Part shown: positions 5,646 to 13,293 of the stretch, piece by piece
How positions within the stretch are numbered: the stretch's first letter is position 1
Layout of the letters: every line of letters starts with the position of its first letter
IMG/VR virus record: IMGVR_UViG_3300025674_000083
Location: 1-44,763 of that record
DNA length: 44,763 nt
Origin: a virus
Strand: one strand, 5' to 3'
The notes under the pieces: model-generated
The model's database searches: none
The model's input: only the letters and a program-made list of their open reading frames with translations
What the model was told of the DNA's origin: nothing
Made by a program: the position numbers and the translations under genes

Positions 5646-8600
5646 CTATCGTGCAGTAGCAGGGCTAGACCCGGCGAATGGGTTTTCGGCGAATGCGGCG
5701 TAGATGTACGTTCCACCGCTCACGTTGTTACCTACAGATGATTTGATTTTGAGACCGTTCGAAAGCACATCGACATTAACGCCTGTAGCTTCTTCTACAC
5801 TACTGTTTAGCTGGATATATGATGTTTGAACGTTGTAGGGTTCTCGGGCATTATCCCAACAGTACCAAGCACCGGCAGCATCGATCCGCTTGATCATTAT
5901 GTAGGCAGGTTTGAAATCTAGCAAAACCACGGGGCCGTTTGTGCTTGCATTACCTGTGTAACTTCCAAAAGCTGAATATCCCGGTATGCTGCGGAAGCAG
6001 TAGGCGATATGGTTATTTGCTGCCCCTTGGTCGTTGACCGCACCAGACGTTCCTACGCTAAACACAAATGGGGATGTTGAGCTTGGTGCGGTATCGTTCC
6101 AGAACGTGTTGCTGTCCGCTGTCCCATTTACGAGGTTTAGTATAAGATAATCAGTCTCAGGAGCAGATGTATTGCCGGAATGATAAACTGCCCAATTGTC
6201 GCCTGCGTTATCTAAGTTTTTAACCAAGATTAGGTCCAAGGCTCCTGTCTGCCCATGCCCTACTGTTCCTGCACCACTACCATTTGTAGAGGTGTATTTT
6301 ACAATGGAAAAGCCCGCTGTGTCGTTCACATTGACCGTACTGGGAATCGACCCGTCAGTGTTGCTGCTACCGCTAGTGCCGTCGCCTTTCCACCCCCAAC
6401 CAACATATGTACTTCCGCTATCGTTCAAGTTTGAGAAAGTGGACGCAACATCAAGTGTAAACCCGTTAGCATCTAAAGAGGAAAAATAACCCGCTGTTCC
6501 GGTTGTTCCACTGTCTAATTCTGCGCCACTACTGTCGGATTCAAGCGAATACATAGCTGTACCGTCATCGCCTCTTACCTCATCTACTAAAACATGAGAC
6601 TTACTGCTATTCCTACGTTTAGCCCACATTAAATCAGGCGGTAGTGCGCTATTTCCTGAAAAAGTGAGGGATCGTGGAGCGTTGTTGTCACCAGACCATT
6701 TTATAGCTTGGAAGTGTGCCGTGCCGTCTTCGATGGCTGGGGCAGCGTTGGCGTAGAGGTTGGTTGTGTCTAACCCCAAAAAACCAGAGGTTGGCGTTCC
6801 AGTGAAATCATTCTCATTGAATACAACATCAATTTCTGTCGATCCTGAAGCGTAGGGCGCAGCGACAAACTGCAAAATACCATCTTCGGGCGACAAACCA
6901 GCAGTGCCAGAATAGACGCTTACACCATCGTCAAAGAACTCAATTGTGTCAGTGTCAACGTCATATTCAACACGAATGACAGAAGCTCCTGGAGCGGTTA
7001 CTGACGTGACGTTCACACCATTTTTTTCAACTGCACCACCGAAATCTATGGTGAAATGTTCGCCAGTGCCAACGTCAGTACCTCGTGTTGCGGCTCTATC
7101 TCCAATGCCAAGTTTGCCATTAGTGCCGGTTGTTCGTTGACCTTCAAACACCCACTTACCAGAGGATGGGATGGTCATGCTTGAACCAACCCAGTCAAAA
7201 TTTGTTCCTGAACCAACGCAATGTAAGTTGCCTTTTGAAAGCGTAACGTCAGAATTTTTGCCCAAGGGGGTTAATGTGGCGACATTGTTGGTGCAAGTGT
7301 CGCTGGACTGCGTGGGTGAGCCTGATGTTTTGAAGTTATTAGCACCGTTCAGAGCAACAACCGCGAGAGAGTTACGGTTAGTGGCCGCGCTTGCCGTCGC
7401 TGTTATCGTGACGGTCTGAGCCGTTGAGTATTCGTCATACGTTCCGGCATGACTGGCGTTCGCTCCAGATTCAATTGTGGCGTCAAATACTTCCGTGGCT
7501 CCAGTATATGATATTGTGCAAACACCCGCCGAACCCTGAACTCCGCTGACTGCAAGAACAATCCCGTTTGCAGGGCAGCTTACAGAGCCAGAAGGTGTGC
7601 TACTCGTAGCCGCTTCGGTGTAGCTATCGTAAACAGAAAGACCTGTGGCTGAATTTATTGTCCAGATGCCAATGCCGCATTTCTCCATTGTGCCGCCGGT
7701 AACAGAAACGACCACATCAGCGGTTGTCCCGGTTGTCACATTAGCAACCCAGAAGGCGACATCATTATTATCATTGCCCTCAAGGTAAAGAAGTTGGTTT
7801 GCGGTAACCCCGCCAACCGTGACTCCTGAGAAATTAATGCCGCTTGCGCCGCCGCCCGTCACCGTCGAAACGATCACCTGTCTGTCAGCATCAGCCGTTC
7901 CGATATCCTGAGAAGAAAATGTGTAAGAACTCGCGGTGTTCGACGTATCAACCGCGTTCGTTTCGTATTGTCCGCCAGATACATCGCCAGAAATACTTTC
8001 GTCCGCACCTAACGCATTTGCGTCAGTAAACGGCAAATAGAAACCGTTGTTCCCAAACGTAAGGCCAGCATTTGCAATATCTATCGGACGCCAAACGCCG
8101 TTGGTGTCGTATTCGCCAAAGCTGGTCTCGGTTAAGGCTGTTCCGTCTATATAACAATATTCAGATAAGTATCCGTCCCAAAACTGAGTACTGGCTTGTC
8201 CAATGTCCAAGGTATCAGCATCAAAAAGAGTGCCGTCGCCGTTTTGTGCAATATTATACTGTGCTGTATTGAAAGCAGTAATTTCAGAGCCGTTAAGATA
8301 CATCTTAGCTCTATCTGAAGCGGTTGCTTGTGTTGTGTCTTGTACTACAACCAAATGATACCAAGAATGAGGATCACGAAACACTTGAGTAGTTATAAGT
8401 TGAATGGCAACGCCACCAGCTTCGTTGTAATAGGTTAAAGTATCGTCAGCGTTTATTCTTATAAAACCAAGCGCAGCAGTCCTGCGTTTAAGAAGATAAG
8501 TAACAATACCTAGATTGCCACGCTTAAACCAAAAAGAAACCGTAAATGTTTTCAGATTACCAGCAGCACTTGGAGTACGAGTCAGATACTGACTGCTCCC

Positions 8601-8687
8601 ATCATCCAGCACGATGCTGTTATCAACCGAGTAACCGCCGGTAGCAGCACCGGCAGCGCCTAGTAGCGCATTACGGAAGCCTGTCAT
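5646..8687 (-). CDS. Tail fibre protein with LamG-like and SPRY-like domains (phage A)
   Basis: 1013 aa from ATG at 8687 (MTGFRNALLGAAGAATGGYS), chosen because it shares a base with the upstream stop; a 22-residue extension further upstream is Arg/His-rich and lies in the previous gene. Residues about 20-230 are a concanavalin/LamG-like lectin domain ('FTVSFWFKRG', 'WYHLVVVQD', 'YLSEYCYIDG'), followed by a beta-sandwich section, then a SPRY-like segment near 'GKWVFEGQRTTG'. The C-terminal part, from about residue 766, lies in the perfect repeat ('DGSIPSTVNVNDTAGFSIVK', 'GAWYCWDNARE') and is a conserved fibre end. This is probably the receptor-binding fibre. It shares short conserved linkers with the phage B fibre but the domains between them differ, a mosaic pattern. 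Confidence 0.8.
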   Translation of the reverse strand: MTGFRNALLGAAGAATGGYSVDNSIVLDDGSSQYLTRTPSAAGNLKTFTVSFWFKRGNLGIVTYLLKRRTAALGFIRINADDTLTYYNEAGGVAIQLITTQVFRDPHSWYHLVVVQDTTQATASDRAKMYLNGSEITAFNTAQYNIAQNGDGTLFDADTLDIGQASTQFWDGYLSEYCYIDGTALTETSFGEYDTNGVWRPIDIANAGLTFGNNGFYLPFTDANALGADESISGDVSGGQYETNAVDTSNTASSYTFSSQDIGTADADRQVIVSTVTGGGASGINFSGVTVGGVTANQLLYLEGNDNNDVAFWVANVTTGTTADVVVSVTGGTMEKCGIGIWTINSATGLSVYDSYTEAATSSTPSGSVSCPANGIVLAVSGVQGSAGVCTISYTGATEVFDATIESGANASHAGTYDEYSTAQTVTITATASAATNRNSLAVVALNGANNFKTSGSPTQSSDTCTNNVATLTPLGKNSDVTLSKGNLHCVGSGTNFDWVGSSMTIPSSGKWVFEGQRTTGTNGKLGIGDRAATRGTDVGTGEHFTIDFGGAVEKNGVNVTSVTAPGASVIRVEYDVDTDTIEFFDDGVSVYSGTAGLSPEDGILQFVAAPYASGSTEIDVVFNENDFTGTPTSGFLGLDTTNLYANAAPAIEDGTAHFQAIKWSGDNNAPRSLTFSGNSALPPDLMWAKRRNSSKSHVLVDEVRGDDGTAMYSLESDSSGAELDSGTTGTAGYFSSLDANGFTLDVASTFSNLNDSGSTYVGWGWKGDGTSGSSNTDGSIPSTVNVNDTAGFSIVKYTSTNGSGAGTVGHGQTGALDLILVKNLDNAGDNWAVYHSGNTSAPETDYLILNLVNGTADSNTFWNDTAPSSTSPFVFSVGTSGAVNDQGAANNHIAYCFRSIPGYSAFGSYTGNASTNGPVVLLDFKPAYIMIKRIDAAGAWYCWDNAREPYNVQTSYIQLNSSVEEATGVNVDVLSNGLKIKSSVGNNVSGGTYIYAAFAENPFAGSSPATAR

Positions 8688-9259
8688 TACTGCATGTCCA
8701 ATCCAGCAGCAAAGCCGTACCAAGTGGTGCCGCCGTCGATTGTGGTGAAACAAAGAATGTCTTTACCCGCTGCCGTAAGCGTTGGCGCTGTACCACCGGC
8801 CCAATCAACTGCTGCGGGCCAGTTGACCGTCTGGCTTCCGCCGTTGGTTAGATACAGAACGAATCCGCACTGCTCGTCGCTTGCAGTTGGGTTGCTGAAT
8901 GTGAAAGTGTTTTCGCTCGTATCGACGGTTGCGCTGACGGAGTTGCCTAGCGTCAGGTCAATGTCGATCGTGCCGCCGCCCGTTGAGCCGATGGCGTTGG
9001 TGACTTCGCCGTAGTCTTTGAGGTTAAGTCTAGAGACAGTATTATCATTAAAATCAGTTGCTTCGTCATTTTTAACTGTAGCAGCATCATACTGTTGAAG
9101 AGTTACACCAAGGTCAGTAGAATCGTATTTACTGTTTACAGCAGTTTGAACAGCAGAAAACTCAGTATTAAAATCACTGCCTGAAATAACTTTATTAGGA
9201 TCAGCGTCAGCTAAACCATCTTTGCCAGACCAGCTTACTTGAATTGTATAATCGCTCAT
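8687..9259 (-). CDS. Fibre-associated or baseplate structural protein (phage A)
   Basis: 190 aa, opening MSDYTIQVSWSGKDGLADAD, then 'VISGSDFNTEFSAVQTAVN', a head found on many short fibre proteins that count particles per 'NTEF...A'. The C half is beta-rich ('TFSNPTASDEQCGFVLYLTN', 'TVNWPAAVDWAGGTAPTL', 'TTIDGGTTWYGFAAGLDM'), typical of phage fibre-tip repeats. It ends by sharing a base with the long fibre start, so the two are co-translated and probably assemble together, with this one linking the fibre to the tail. The role is inferred; the family has no catalytic residues to check. Confidence 0.6.
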   Translation of the reverse strand: MSDYTIQVSWSGKDGLADADPNKVISGSDFNTEFSAVQTAVNSKYDSTDLGVTLQQYDAATVKNDEATDFNDNTVSRLNLKDYGEVTNAIGSTGGGTIDIDLTLGNSVSATVDTSENTFTFSNPTASDEQCGFVLYLTNGGSQTVNWPAAVDWAGGTAPTLTAAGKDILCFTTIDGGTTWYGFAAGLDMQ

Positions 9260-9292
9260 TGTTTAATTCCTTGTTTTCCTATATGTGGTCGT

Positions 9293-9472
9293 TTATCTTG
9301 GAGAAAATTTAGCTACACTATAAATAGACCTAGCTTTTCCATACAAATAAGGTTCTCTAATTTCTTGTCTAAAGTCTGACAACTTCATAAACAATTGTTG
9401 CTTTTTCCAAGGAAGTTGTTTTTCCTTAGGAAAAGGTTTTACTATAGACCTTTTACGCCCACGCACAGGCAT
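9293..9472 (-). CDS. Hypothetical 59-aa basic protein
   Basis: Opens MPVRGRKRSIVKPFPKEKQL and ends YSVAKFSPR. Rich in Lys/Arg, no cysteines, no membrane segment. The ATG lies two bases past the stop of the 40-aa gene, on the same strand and with no room for another gene between. The function is unknown; a nucleic-acid or capsid-interior contact would fit the charge but is only a guess. Confidence 0.5.
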   Translation of the reverse strand: MPVRGRKRSIVKPFPKEKQLPWKKQQLFMKLSDFRQEIREPYLYGKARSIYSVAKFSPR

Positions 9473-9474
9473 AC

Positions 9475-9597
9475 TTAAATTCCTCTAAGTTCTTGTTTCC
9501 AACGAAAAGCATTTTTCTTACGTTGTTCTTCAGTAATTTTCTTTTTCTTCTTAGGTTTAGAGGCTTTACGAGCCTTACGCATTTTAACAGATTTCAT
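9475..9597 (-). CDS. Hypothetical 40-aa lysine/arginine-rich miniprotein
   Basis: Opens MKSVKMRKARKASKPKKKKK and ends ELRGI; about half its residues are basic. Its ATG shares one base with the stop of the 189-aa gene (TAATG), the coupling used throughout this block. Similar tiny basic proteins occur at 17175-17297 and 19242-19370. The sequence itself shows nothing more about function. Confidence 0.5.
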   Translation of the reverse strand: MKSVKMRKARKASKPKKKKKITEEQRKKNAFRWKQELRGI

Positions 9598-10166
9598 TAC
9601 CAGAATTTAACCCCGTGCTCTTTGTTGCGTTTGCGGACTAGCTCTAGCAACTTGTTGCGTTCAATGTCTAATATCTCTTGAATAGAATTTATGTCAATCT
9701 TAGGATTATCGTCTACCACCCTCTTAATGCTACCTCTAGGAGTTTCTAGTCCTTGGGTTGTGACTTTTTTTCTACTGTCTTTAGGAGTAAGCAGTCCTCC
9801 TTTTGGAAACTCAAGTGCTGACGTTTTCGGTGCTGTACTTTTTTCTTTAGACGCTTTAAGTTTGCTGCCGTTTTGCACGTCACTTTTTTCGTACTCCCTG
9901 TCGCTAACTTTATCTAAATCTTCATCTTGTATAAGTAAATCTAAAATGTTTTCAAGACCATCAGCTTCTTCTGAAAACCCATTTCCTTTAAACTCTAAAG
10001 CATTATCTTCAAGAAATTTTTCTATATCTTCACTAGAAGCTGCTGGATTAGACGCACGATAAGTGCGCTCTACTAACTCGTTGTACAGTTTAATGATTTT
10101 ATTTTTAATTTTTTCTAGTTCAAGATCGTAACTTGTGTCTATTAAAGCAGATTCAAAAGTTAACAT
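9597..10166 (-). CDS. Hypothetical 189-aa charged protein (phage A late block)
   Basis: Opens MLTFESALIDTSYDLELEKI. The N half is an acidic helical region ('KIIKLYNELVERTYRA', 'ILDLLIQDEDLDKV'), the middle is Lys/Ser/Pro-rich and probably disordered, and the C end is helical and basic ('ILDIERNKLLELVRKRNKEH'). No known domain recognised. It sits between a virion surface or fibre-like gene and the fibre genes, so a virion or assembly role is plausible. Confidence 0.6.
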   Translation of the reverse strand: MLTFESALIDTSYDLELEKIKNKIIKLYNELVERTYRASNPAASSEDIEKFLEDNALEFKGNGFSEEADGLENILDLLIQDEDLDKVSDREYEKSDVQNGSKLKASKEKSTAPKTSALEFPKGGLLTPKDSRKKVTTQGLETPRGSIKRVVDDNPKIDINSIQEILDIERNKLLELVRKRNKEHGVKFW

Positions 10167-10182
10167 ATGTTTATCTTTCTAA

Positions 10183-11040
10183 TCAATTTGCTGTGTATAC
10201 AATATTAAATGACGCAGCTACAGCATTGTTACTACCAGATGCAGATGTTCTGGTTTCTATATCAGTTTTTTCTGTAAATGGAACAGGAATAACAAATTCT
10301 TGATCTAAAAATCCATTTGAAATAGTAATCTTTTGTGCAGTTTTAAAAACTTCATTAAAGGGTCTTTGTACCAATCTTCCAGTAACATACTGATTTACGT
10401 TAGAAGTTCCCACAGAAAAAGAACCTCTAAGAATATAAGCAGTGTATCCAGCCGGAACAGTCCACAAAGCCATAAGTGTTTGGTTTTCTCCAAAAGTAAT
10501 CTTTGCATATATAGTAGCTGGAACACCAGCAGTTACTGTACCAGTTCCCACATAAATATTACCAGCCGCTGTATCACCTGAACCCGCTGTAATAACAAAA
10601 GCTCTAAAAACTCTAATAAATGTAGTAGTTGTTAAAACTTCAGTTTGCCCATTTAAAGTTACTGTTTCTTCTGCTTCATTATAATTTTCATCTAAACCAG
10701 AAACTACAACAGTTCTTGCACCTGTACCAGCAGAAGTATCATCAGCACTAGTGCTTGAAACTTTCATTTGTATAGCTGAAGAAGGATAAACGTAAACTCC
10801 ACCCTGATCCCAGATAGTTTCTTCTGTACCATTTACATCAGGATTAAACCCAAATTTAAAAACAGATTTTACACCTGTAACATTGTTGCTTGTAATTTGA
10901 AACTTGTATAGTAAGTCACTTGTAGGTAATGCATTAGTAGACGAAGTAAGTCCATTTACAGAATTAGAAATTACATGAACACCAAAAGTGTCTCCTATAA
11001 TTCTGCTTATATCTGGACTTGTGTATTTAGCGTCAGCCAT
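10183..11040 (-). CDS. Virion structural protein, beta-rich (phage A)
   Basis: 285 aa, opening MADAKYTSPDISRIIGDTFG. Nearly all of the chain is Thr/Val/Gly/Ser-rich beta sequence ('TVVVSGLDENYNEAEETVTL', 'YVGTGTVTAGVPATIYAKI', 'WTVPAGYTAYILRGSFSVG'), like virion surface or decoration proteins in marine cyanophages and roseophages, where a 'PAGYTA..L' turn recurs. The start overlaps the end of the zinc-ribbon gene by 8 bases. It lies one gene after the capsid gene. A head decoration or head-fibre protein is my best guess; a tail protein cannot be excluded. Confidence 0.6.
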   Translation of the reverse strand: MADAKYTSPDISRIIGDTFGVHVISNSVNGLTSSTNALPTSDLLYKFQITSNNVTGVKSVFKFGFNPDVNGTEETIWDQGGVYVYPSSAIQMKVSSTSADDTSAGTGARTVVVSGLDENYNEAEETVTLNGQTEVLTTTTFIRVFRAFVITAGSGDTAAGNIYVGTGTVTAGVPATIYAKITFGENQTLMALWTVPAGYTAYILRGSFSVGTSNVNQYVTGRLVQRPFNEVFKTAQKITISNGFLDQEFVIPVPFTEKTDIETRTSASGSNNAVAASFNIVYTAN

Positions 11041-11245
11041 TAGATATTACGCCGTTACCATTAACTTCATGATCTCTAACCCAACGCTCATCTTTAGTCA
11101 TTGTTTGAATGCTAGGAAAAGAAATAGAGTGGAGAGCCTTACCGCCGCACATACAACACTTCATAGGTTTCTTCCTGTCTGCCATAGACCTAAAGTCTAC
11201 TTGAACATTATCACAGTCCTTACAAGTGTAGTTGTACGAAGGCAT
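11033..11245 (-). CDS. Zinc-ribbon miniprotein (FmdB-like), 70 aa
   Basis: Opens MPSYNYTCKDCDNVQVDF. Cys8 and Cys11 form the first knuckle (CKDC) and Cys30/Cys33 the second (within 'KCCMCGG'), the two-knuckle pattern of FmdB-type zinc ribbons. Placement between capsid and a virion protein gene is common for this family in phages, where it is often annotated as a regulatory or zinc-binding protein. The function is unproven. AGGAG lies six bases upstream of the ATG. Confidence 0.7.
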   Translation of the reverse strand: MPSYNYTCKDCDNVQVDFRSMADRKKPMKCCMCGGKALHSISFPSIQTMTKDERWVRDHEVNGNGVISNG

Positions 11246-11272
11246 AGGCTCTCCTCTCAGTTATTTACTAGC

Positions 11273-12196
11273 TTACGCAGCCGGTACAACAAAGGCCACA
11301 CCAGCATTGTTACGGAGTTCCGCAACACCGTACAGCGTGTCAGCCGTAAAGAGATCACCAAGATACTCTTGTTTGTACTGAGTCTGAGAGCGAACTCCCA
11401 TCTGCTCCGCAAGGCACAAAGCGTCTTTGTGAAGCATGACACCAACGCGACCACCGGCTGAATCAACAGACGGGCAGTTAGACGAAACATAAACGTCCAT
11501 ACCGTAAATTGAACCAATTTTGCCGGTCTTAATGGCATTACCGTCACCAATGTACTGCTGCTCAGTAAAACGGTTAATACCAAGCATATCGTTTGCAGCA
11601 ATCGGAGGAATAACCATGCAACGGTTATCCATCGGAACATCAGCATTGTCCAAGGTCAAGATCATTGCACGAATACCAGCATCCGTAATGTCGGTGTCAT
11701 TCGGCGTACCACCCGTATACAAGGTCGTACCGTCGCCACCAATGACGGCCTTTTCGTACTCAGCCGCACCGGAACCACCGACCGTACCGCCCTGAAGACC
11801 TTCAGCCAACGCAAAGATGTCCGTGTCAACCTGAGTCGCCAGAGCATAACCAGCATCGTCAGTGTAGAACCGACGAAGAGACTGTAGCGCCTGAACTTCA
11901 GTAATGTCTTCAATAACAACTGAATATTCATAGTGCTTGTTAATGCTCACGTTTACGGTAGAGTGAGTATCACCCTGAAGCGTAACTTGAGTGTTAGCCG
12001 ATTTAGCATTGGCCGAACCACGAACAGGCGCAGGAATGTGAATGGTGTCACCTTTCTTGCCATTGTGGTTAATTTTAGTAACAACATTTGCCAAAACAAG
12101 ATTAGACTTGTAAGTAGCAATAACTTCGTCCGACCACAGTTCGGGAATAAAATTCGCCGCAGTAGTCGTAGTTTGATGGTTAGAACCCAAAGCCAT
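11273..12196 (-). CDS. Major capsid protein (phage A)
   Basis: 307 aa. The opening 'FIPELWSDEVIATYKSNLVL' with 'GKKGDTIHIPAPVRGSANA' and then 'YEYSVVIEDITEVQALQSL' is a familiar capsid pattern in podoviruses with HK97-fold coats, of the kind often grouped with the P22 coat. The C half includes 'NADVPMDNRCMVIPPIAAND', 'GKIGSIYGMDVYVSSNCP' and 'GRVGVMLHKDALCLAEQM', the usual P-domain-like layout of these coats. It lies directly after the scaffold gene. It shares only the general 'GMDVYVS' segment with the phage B coat and is otherwise a different family. The exact capsid subfamily is inferred from pattern memory. Confidence 0.85.
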   Translation of the reverse strand: MALGSNHQTTTTAANFIPELWSDEVIATYKSNLVLANVVTKINHNGKKGDTIHIPAPVRGSANAKSANTQVTLQGDTHSTVNVSINKHYEYSVVIEDITEVQALQSLRRFYTDDAGYALATQVDTDIFALAEGLQGGTVGGSGAAEYEKAVIGGDGTTLYTGGTPNDTDITDAGIRAMILTLDNADVPMDNRCMVIPPIAANDMLGINRFTEQQYIGDGNAIKTGKIGSIYGMDVYVSSNCPSVDSAGGRVGVMLHKDALCLAEQMGVRSQTQYKQEYLGDLFTADTLYGVAELRNNAGVAFVVPAA

Positions 12197-12223
12197 AATT
12201 TAGCTCCTATTCATATCTAAGGG

Positions 12224-13015
12224 TTATTTTACACGACCCTCAGCGTATGCCTGTAGTATTTCATCTTGTAACTCAGTATAACGCGAAGGATCAGTTTGTT
12301 TAAGTCTGATTAGATCAGCCCTACGGTAGATTTTCTTACCGCTGGATTCAGCAGATGATCTAGTAACACCCTTTCCTGTTTTTAGTGCTTGCTCACGTTT
12401 TTCTGTTTTTTGCGCTTCAGCTTCTGCAGTATTACTAATAAGAGCACGTTCTTTCCAATTACCAATTAACTCCATTGCAGAAGGCAAATGATAGTTATGA
12501 GCATTAACAAACAGTTGTTTGCGTACTTCACTTCCACCTACCCATTCCTGAAACTTAGGATTGGCTACAATATCTAAGTAGTCAGGATGCGCCTCTTTGA
12601 GTTGTTGAGTTGTAGCTTGCATATGTTGCTTTTTTTGCTGCTCTTCAAACTCACGGAACTTTGGATGATTTTCAATAGCCTTGTTGACAGCTTTGCCAGG
12701 GTCATCAAAAAAATCGTCCTCATCATAATCTTCTTGCGCTGTTTGAGTCCCGCTTTGAGTAGTAAGCTGTTGCTGAAGAATTTGATCAGTTAGCTTTCGA
12801 AGCTCTCCTAGTTCCTGACCTTTTCTTCCAAGTTCTTTTTCCAAGTTTTCGTAAGATGACACAACTTCAGCCATTGACTTACCTTGAAATTTTGTTGGAA
12901 GTTCACTTTGAGGTTCTTCCTCTTGTTCAGGAGCCTCAGATAAGTCTTCAGTAATTTCTGTAAACTCTTCAGTTTCTTCAGCTTCTTGATTTTCTTCAAC
13001 AACAATACTATCCAT
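12224..13015 (-). CDS. Capsid scaffold protein (phage A)
   Basis: 263 aa, opening MDSIVVEENQEAEETEEFTE: a very acidic first 45 residues, then 'FQGKSMAEVVSSYENLEKEL', a segment recurring in phage scaffolds, then coiled coil ('LGRKGQELGELRKLTDQIL'). 'HPDYLDIVANPKFQEWV' in the middle is another common scaffold motif. The C end is basic and helical ('KKIYRRADLIRLKQTD', 'YAEGRVK'), suited to binding the coat. It lies between the small acidic protein and the capsid gene, as in phage B. It templates procapsid assembly and is later released. No protease gene is nearby. Confidence 0.85.
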   Translation of the reverse strand: MDSIVVEENQEAEETEEFTEITEDLSEAPEQEEEPQSELPTKFQGKSMAEVVSSYENLEKELGRKGQELGELRKLTDQILQQQLTTQSGTQTAQEDYDEDDFFDDPGKAVNKAIENHPKFREFEEQQKKQHMQATTQQLKEAHPDYLDIVANPKFQEWVGGSEVRKQLFVNAHNYHLPSAMELIGNWKERALISNTAEAEAQKTEKREQALKTGKGVTRSSAESSGKKIYRRADLIRLKQTDPSRYTELQDEILQAYAEGRVK

Positions 13016-13056
13016 AGTACTAACCTCCGTCCCTAAGATTGTGGAGTTAAAATATG

Positions 13057-13293
13057 CTAGAGTTGGCTTTCTTGTTCCAATTGATCTAGCGCGAGTTTAG
13101 TAGTATCCTCTAGATTAATCATCATGTTAAGGATATCTACTTGTCCTTTTCGATAGAAAAGGGTCTTCTCGTCGTTTATAGAGCTTAATTCTTCTAGTGT
13201 AGTTACGAAGTCTTCTAGTTCACTTATCCAAATAGACCACGCTTCACTAGTAAATAACTCTAGACGCCGTTCTAAAATCTCTTGATCTGTCAA
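13057..13293 (-). CDS. Small acidic protein next to portal (phage A)
   Basis: 78 aa, opening MTDQEILERRLELFTSEAWS, helical and acidic, with a C-terminal 'LFYRKGQVDILNMMINLED'. The ATG overlaps the portal stop (ATGA). Proteins of this size and composition between portal and scaffold occur in many podoviruses. The phage B gene at 3642-3869 has the same position relative to its scaffold. The function is unknown. Confidence 0.6.
   Translation of the reverse strand: MTDQEILERRLELFTSEAWSIWISELEDFVTTLEELSSINDEKTLFYRKGQVDILNMMINLEDTTKLALDQLEQESQL

Larger units (their letters stand above)
4456..6392. repeat. 1,937-bp perfect direct repeat, copy 1
   Basis: Identical by reading to 40544-42480 at a constant offset of 36,088, with no indel seen. 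It holds the C-terminal part of a tail fibre, the XkdW-like gene, the spanin-like gene and nearly all of the secreted protein gene. On the left it ends within the last codons of the secreted gene. On the right it ends within a conserved fibre segment (GWGWKGDG in A, GWQWKGDG in B). Both flanks remain distantly alike for a few codons and then differ, so the edges are natural recombination or assembly-collapse points. Confidence 0.95.

Noticed and set aside
8688-8753. A 22-residue N-terminal extension of the phage A fibre
   Set aside because: It lies inside the upstream gene in another frame, is Arg/His-rich and breaks the clean TAATG coupling at 8687.
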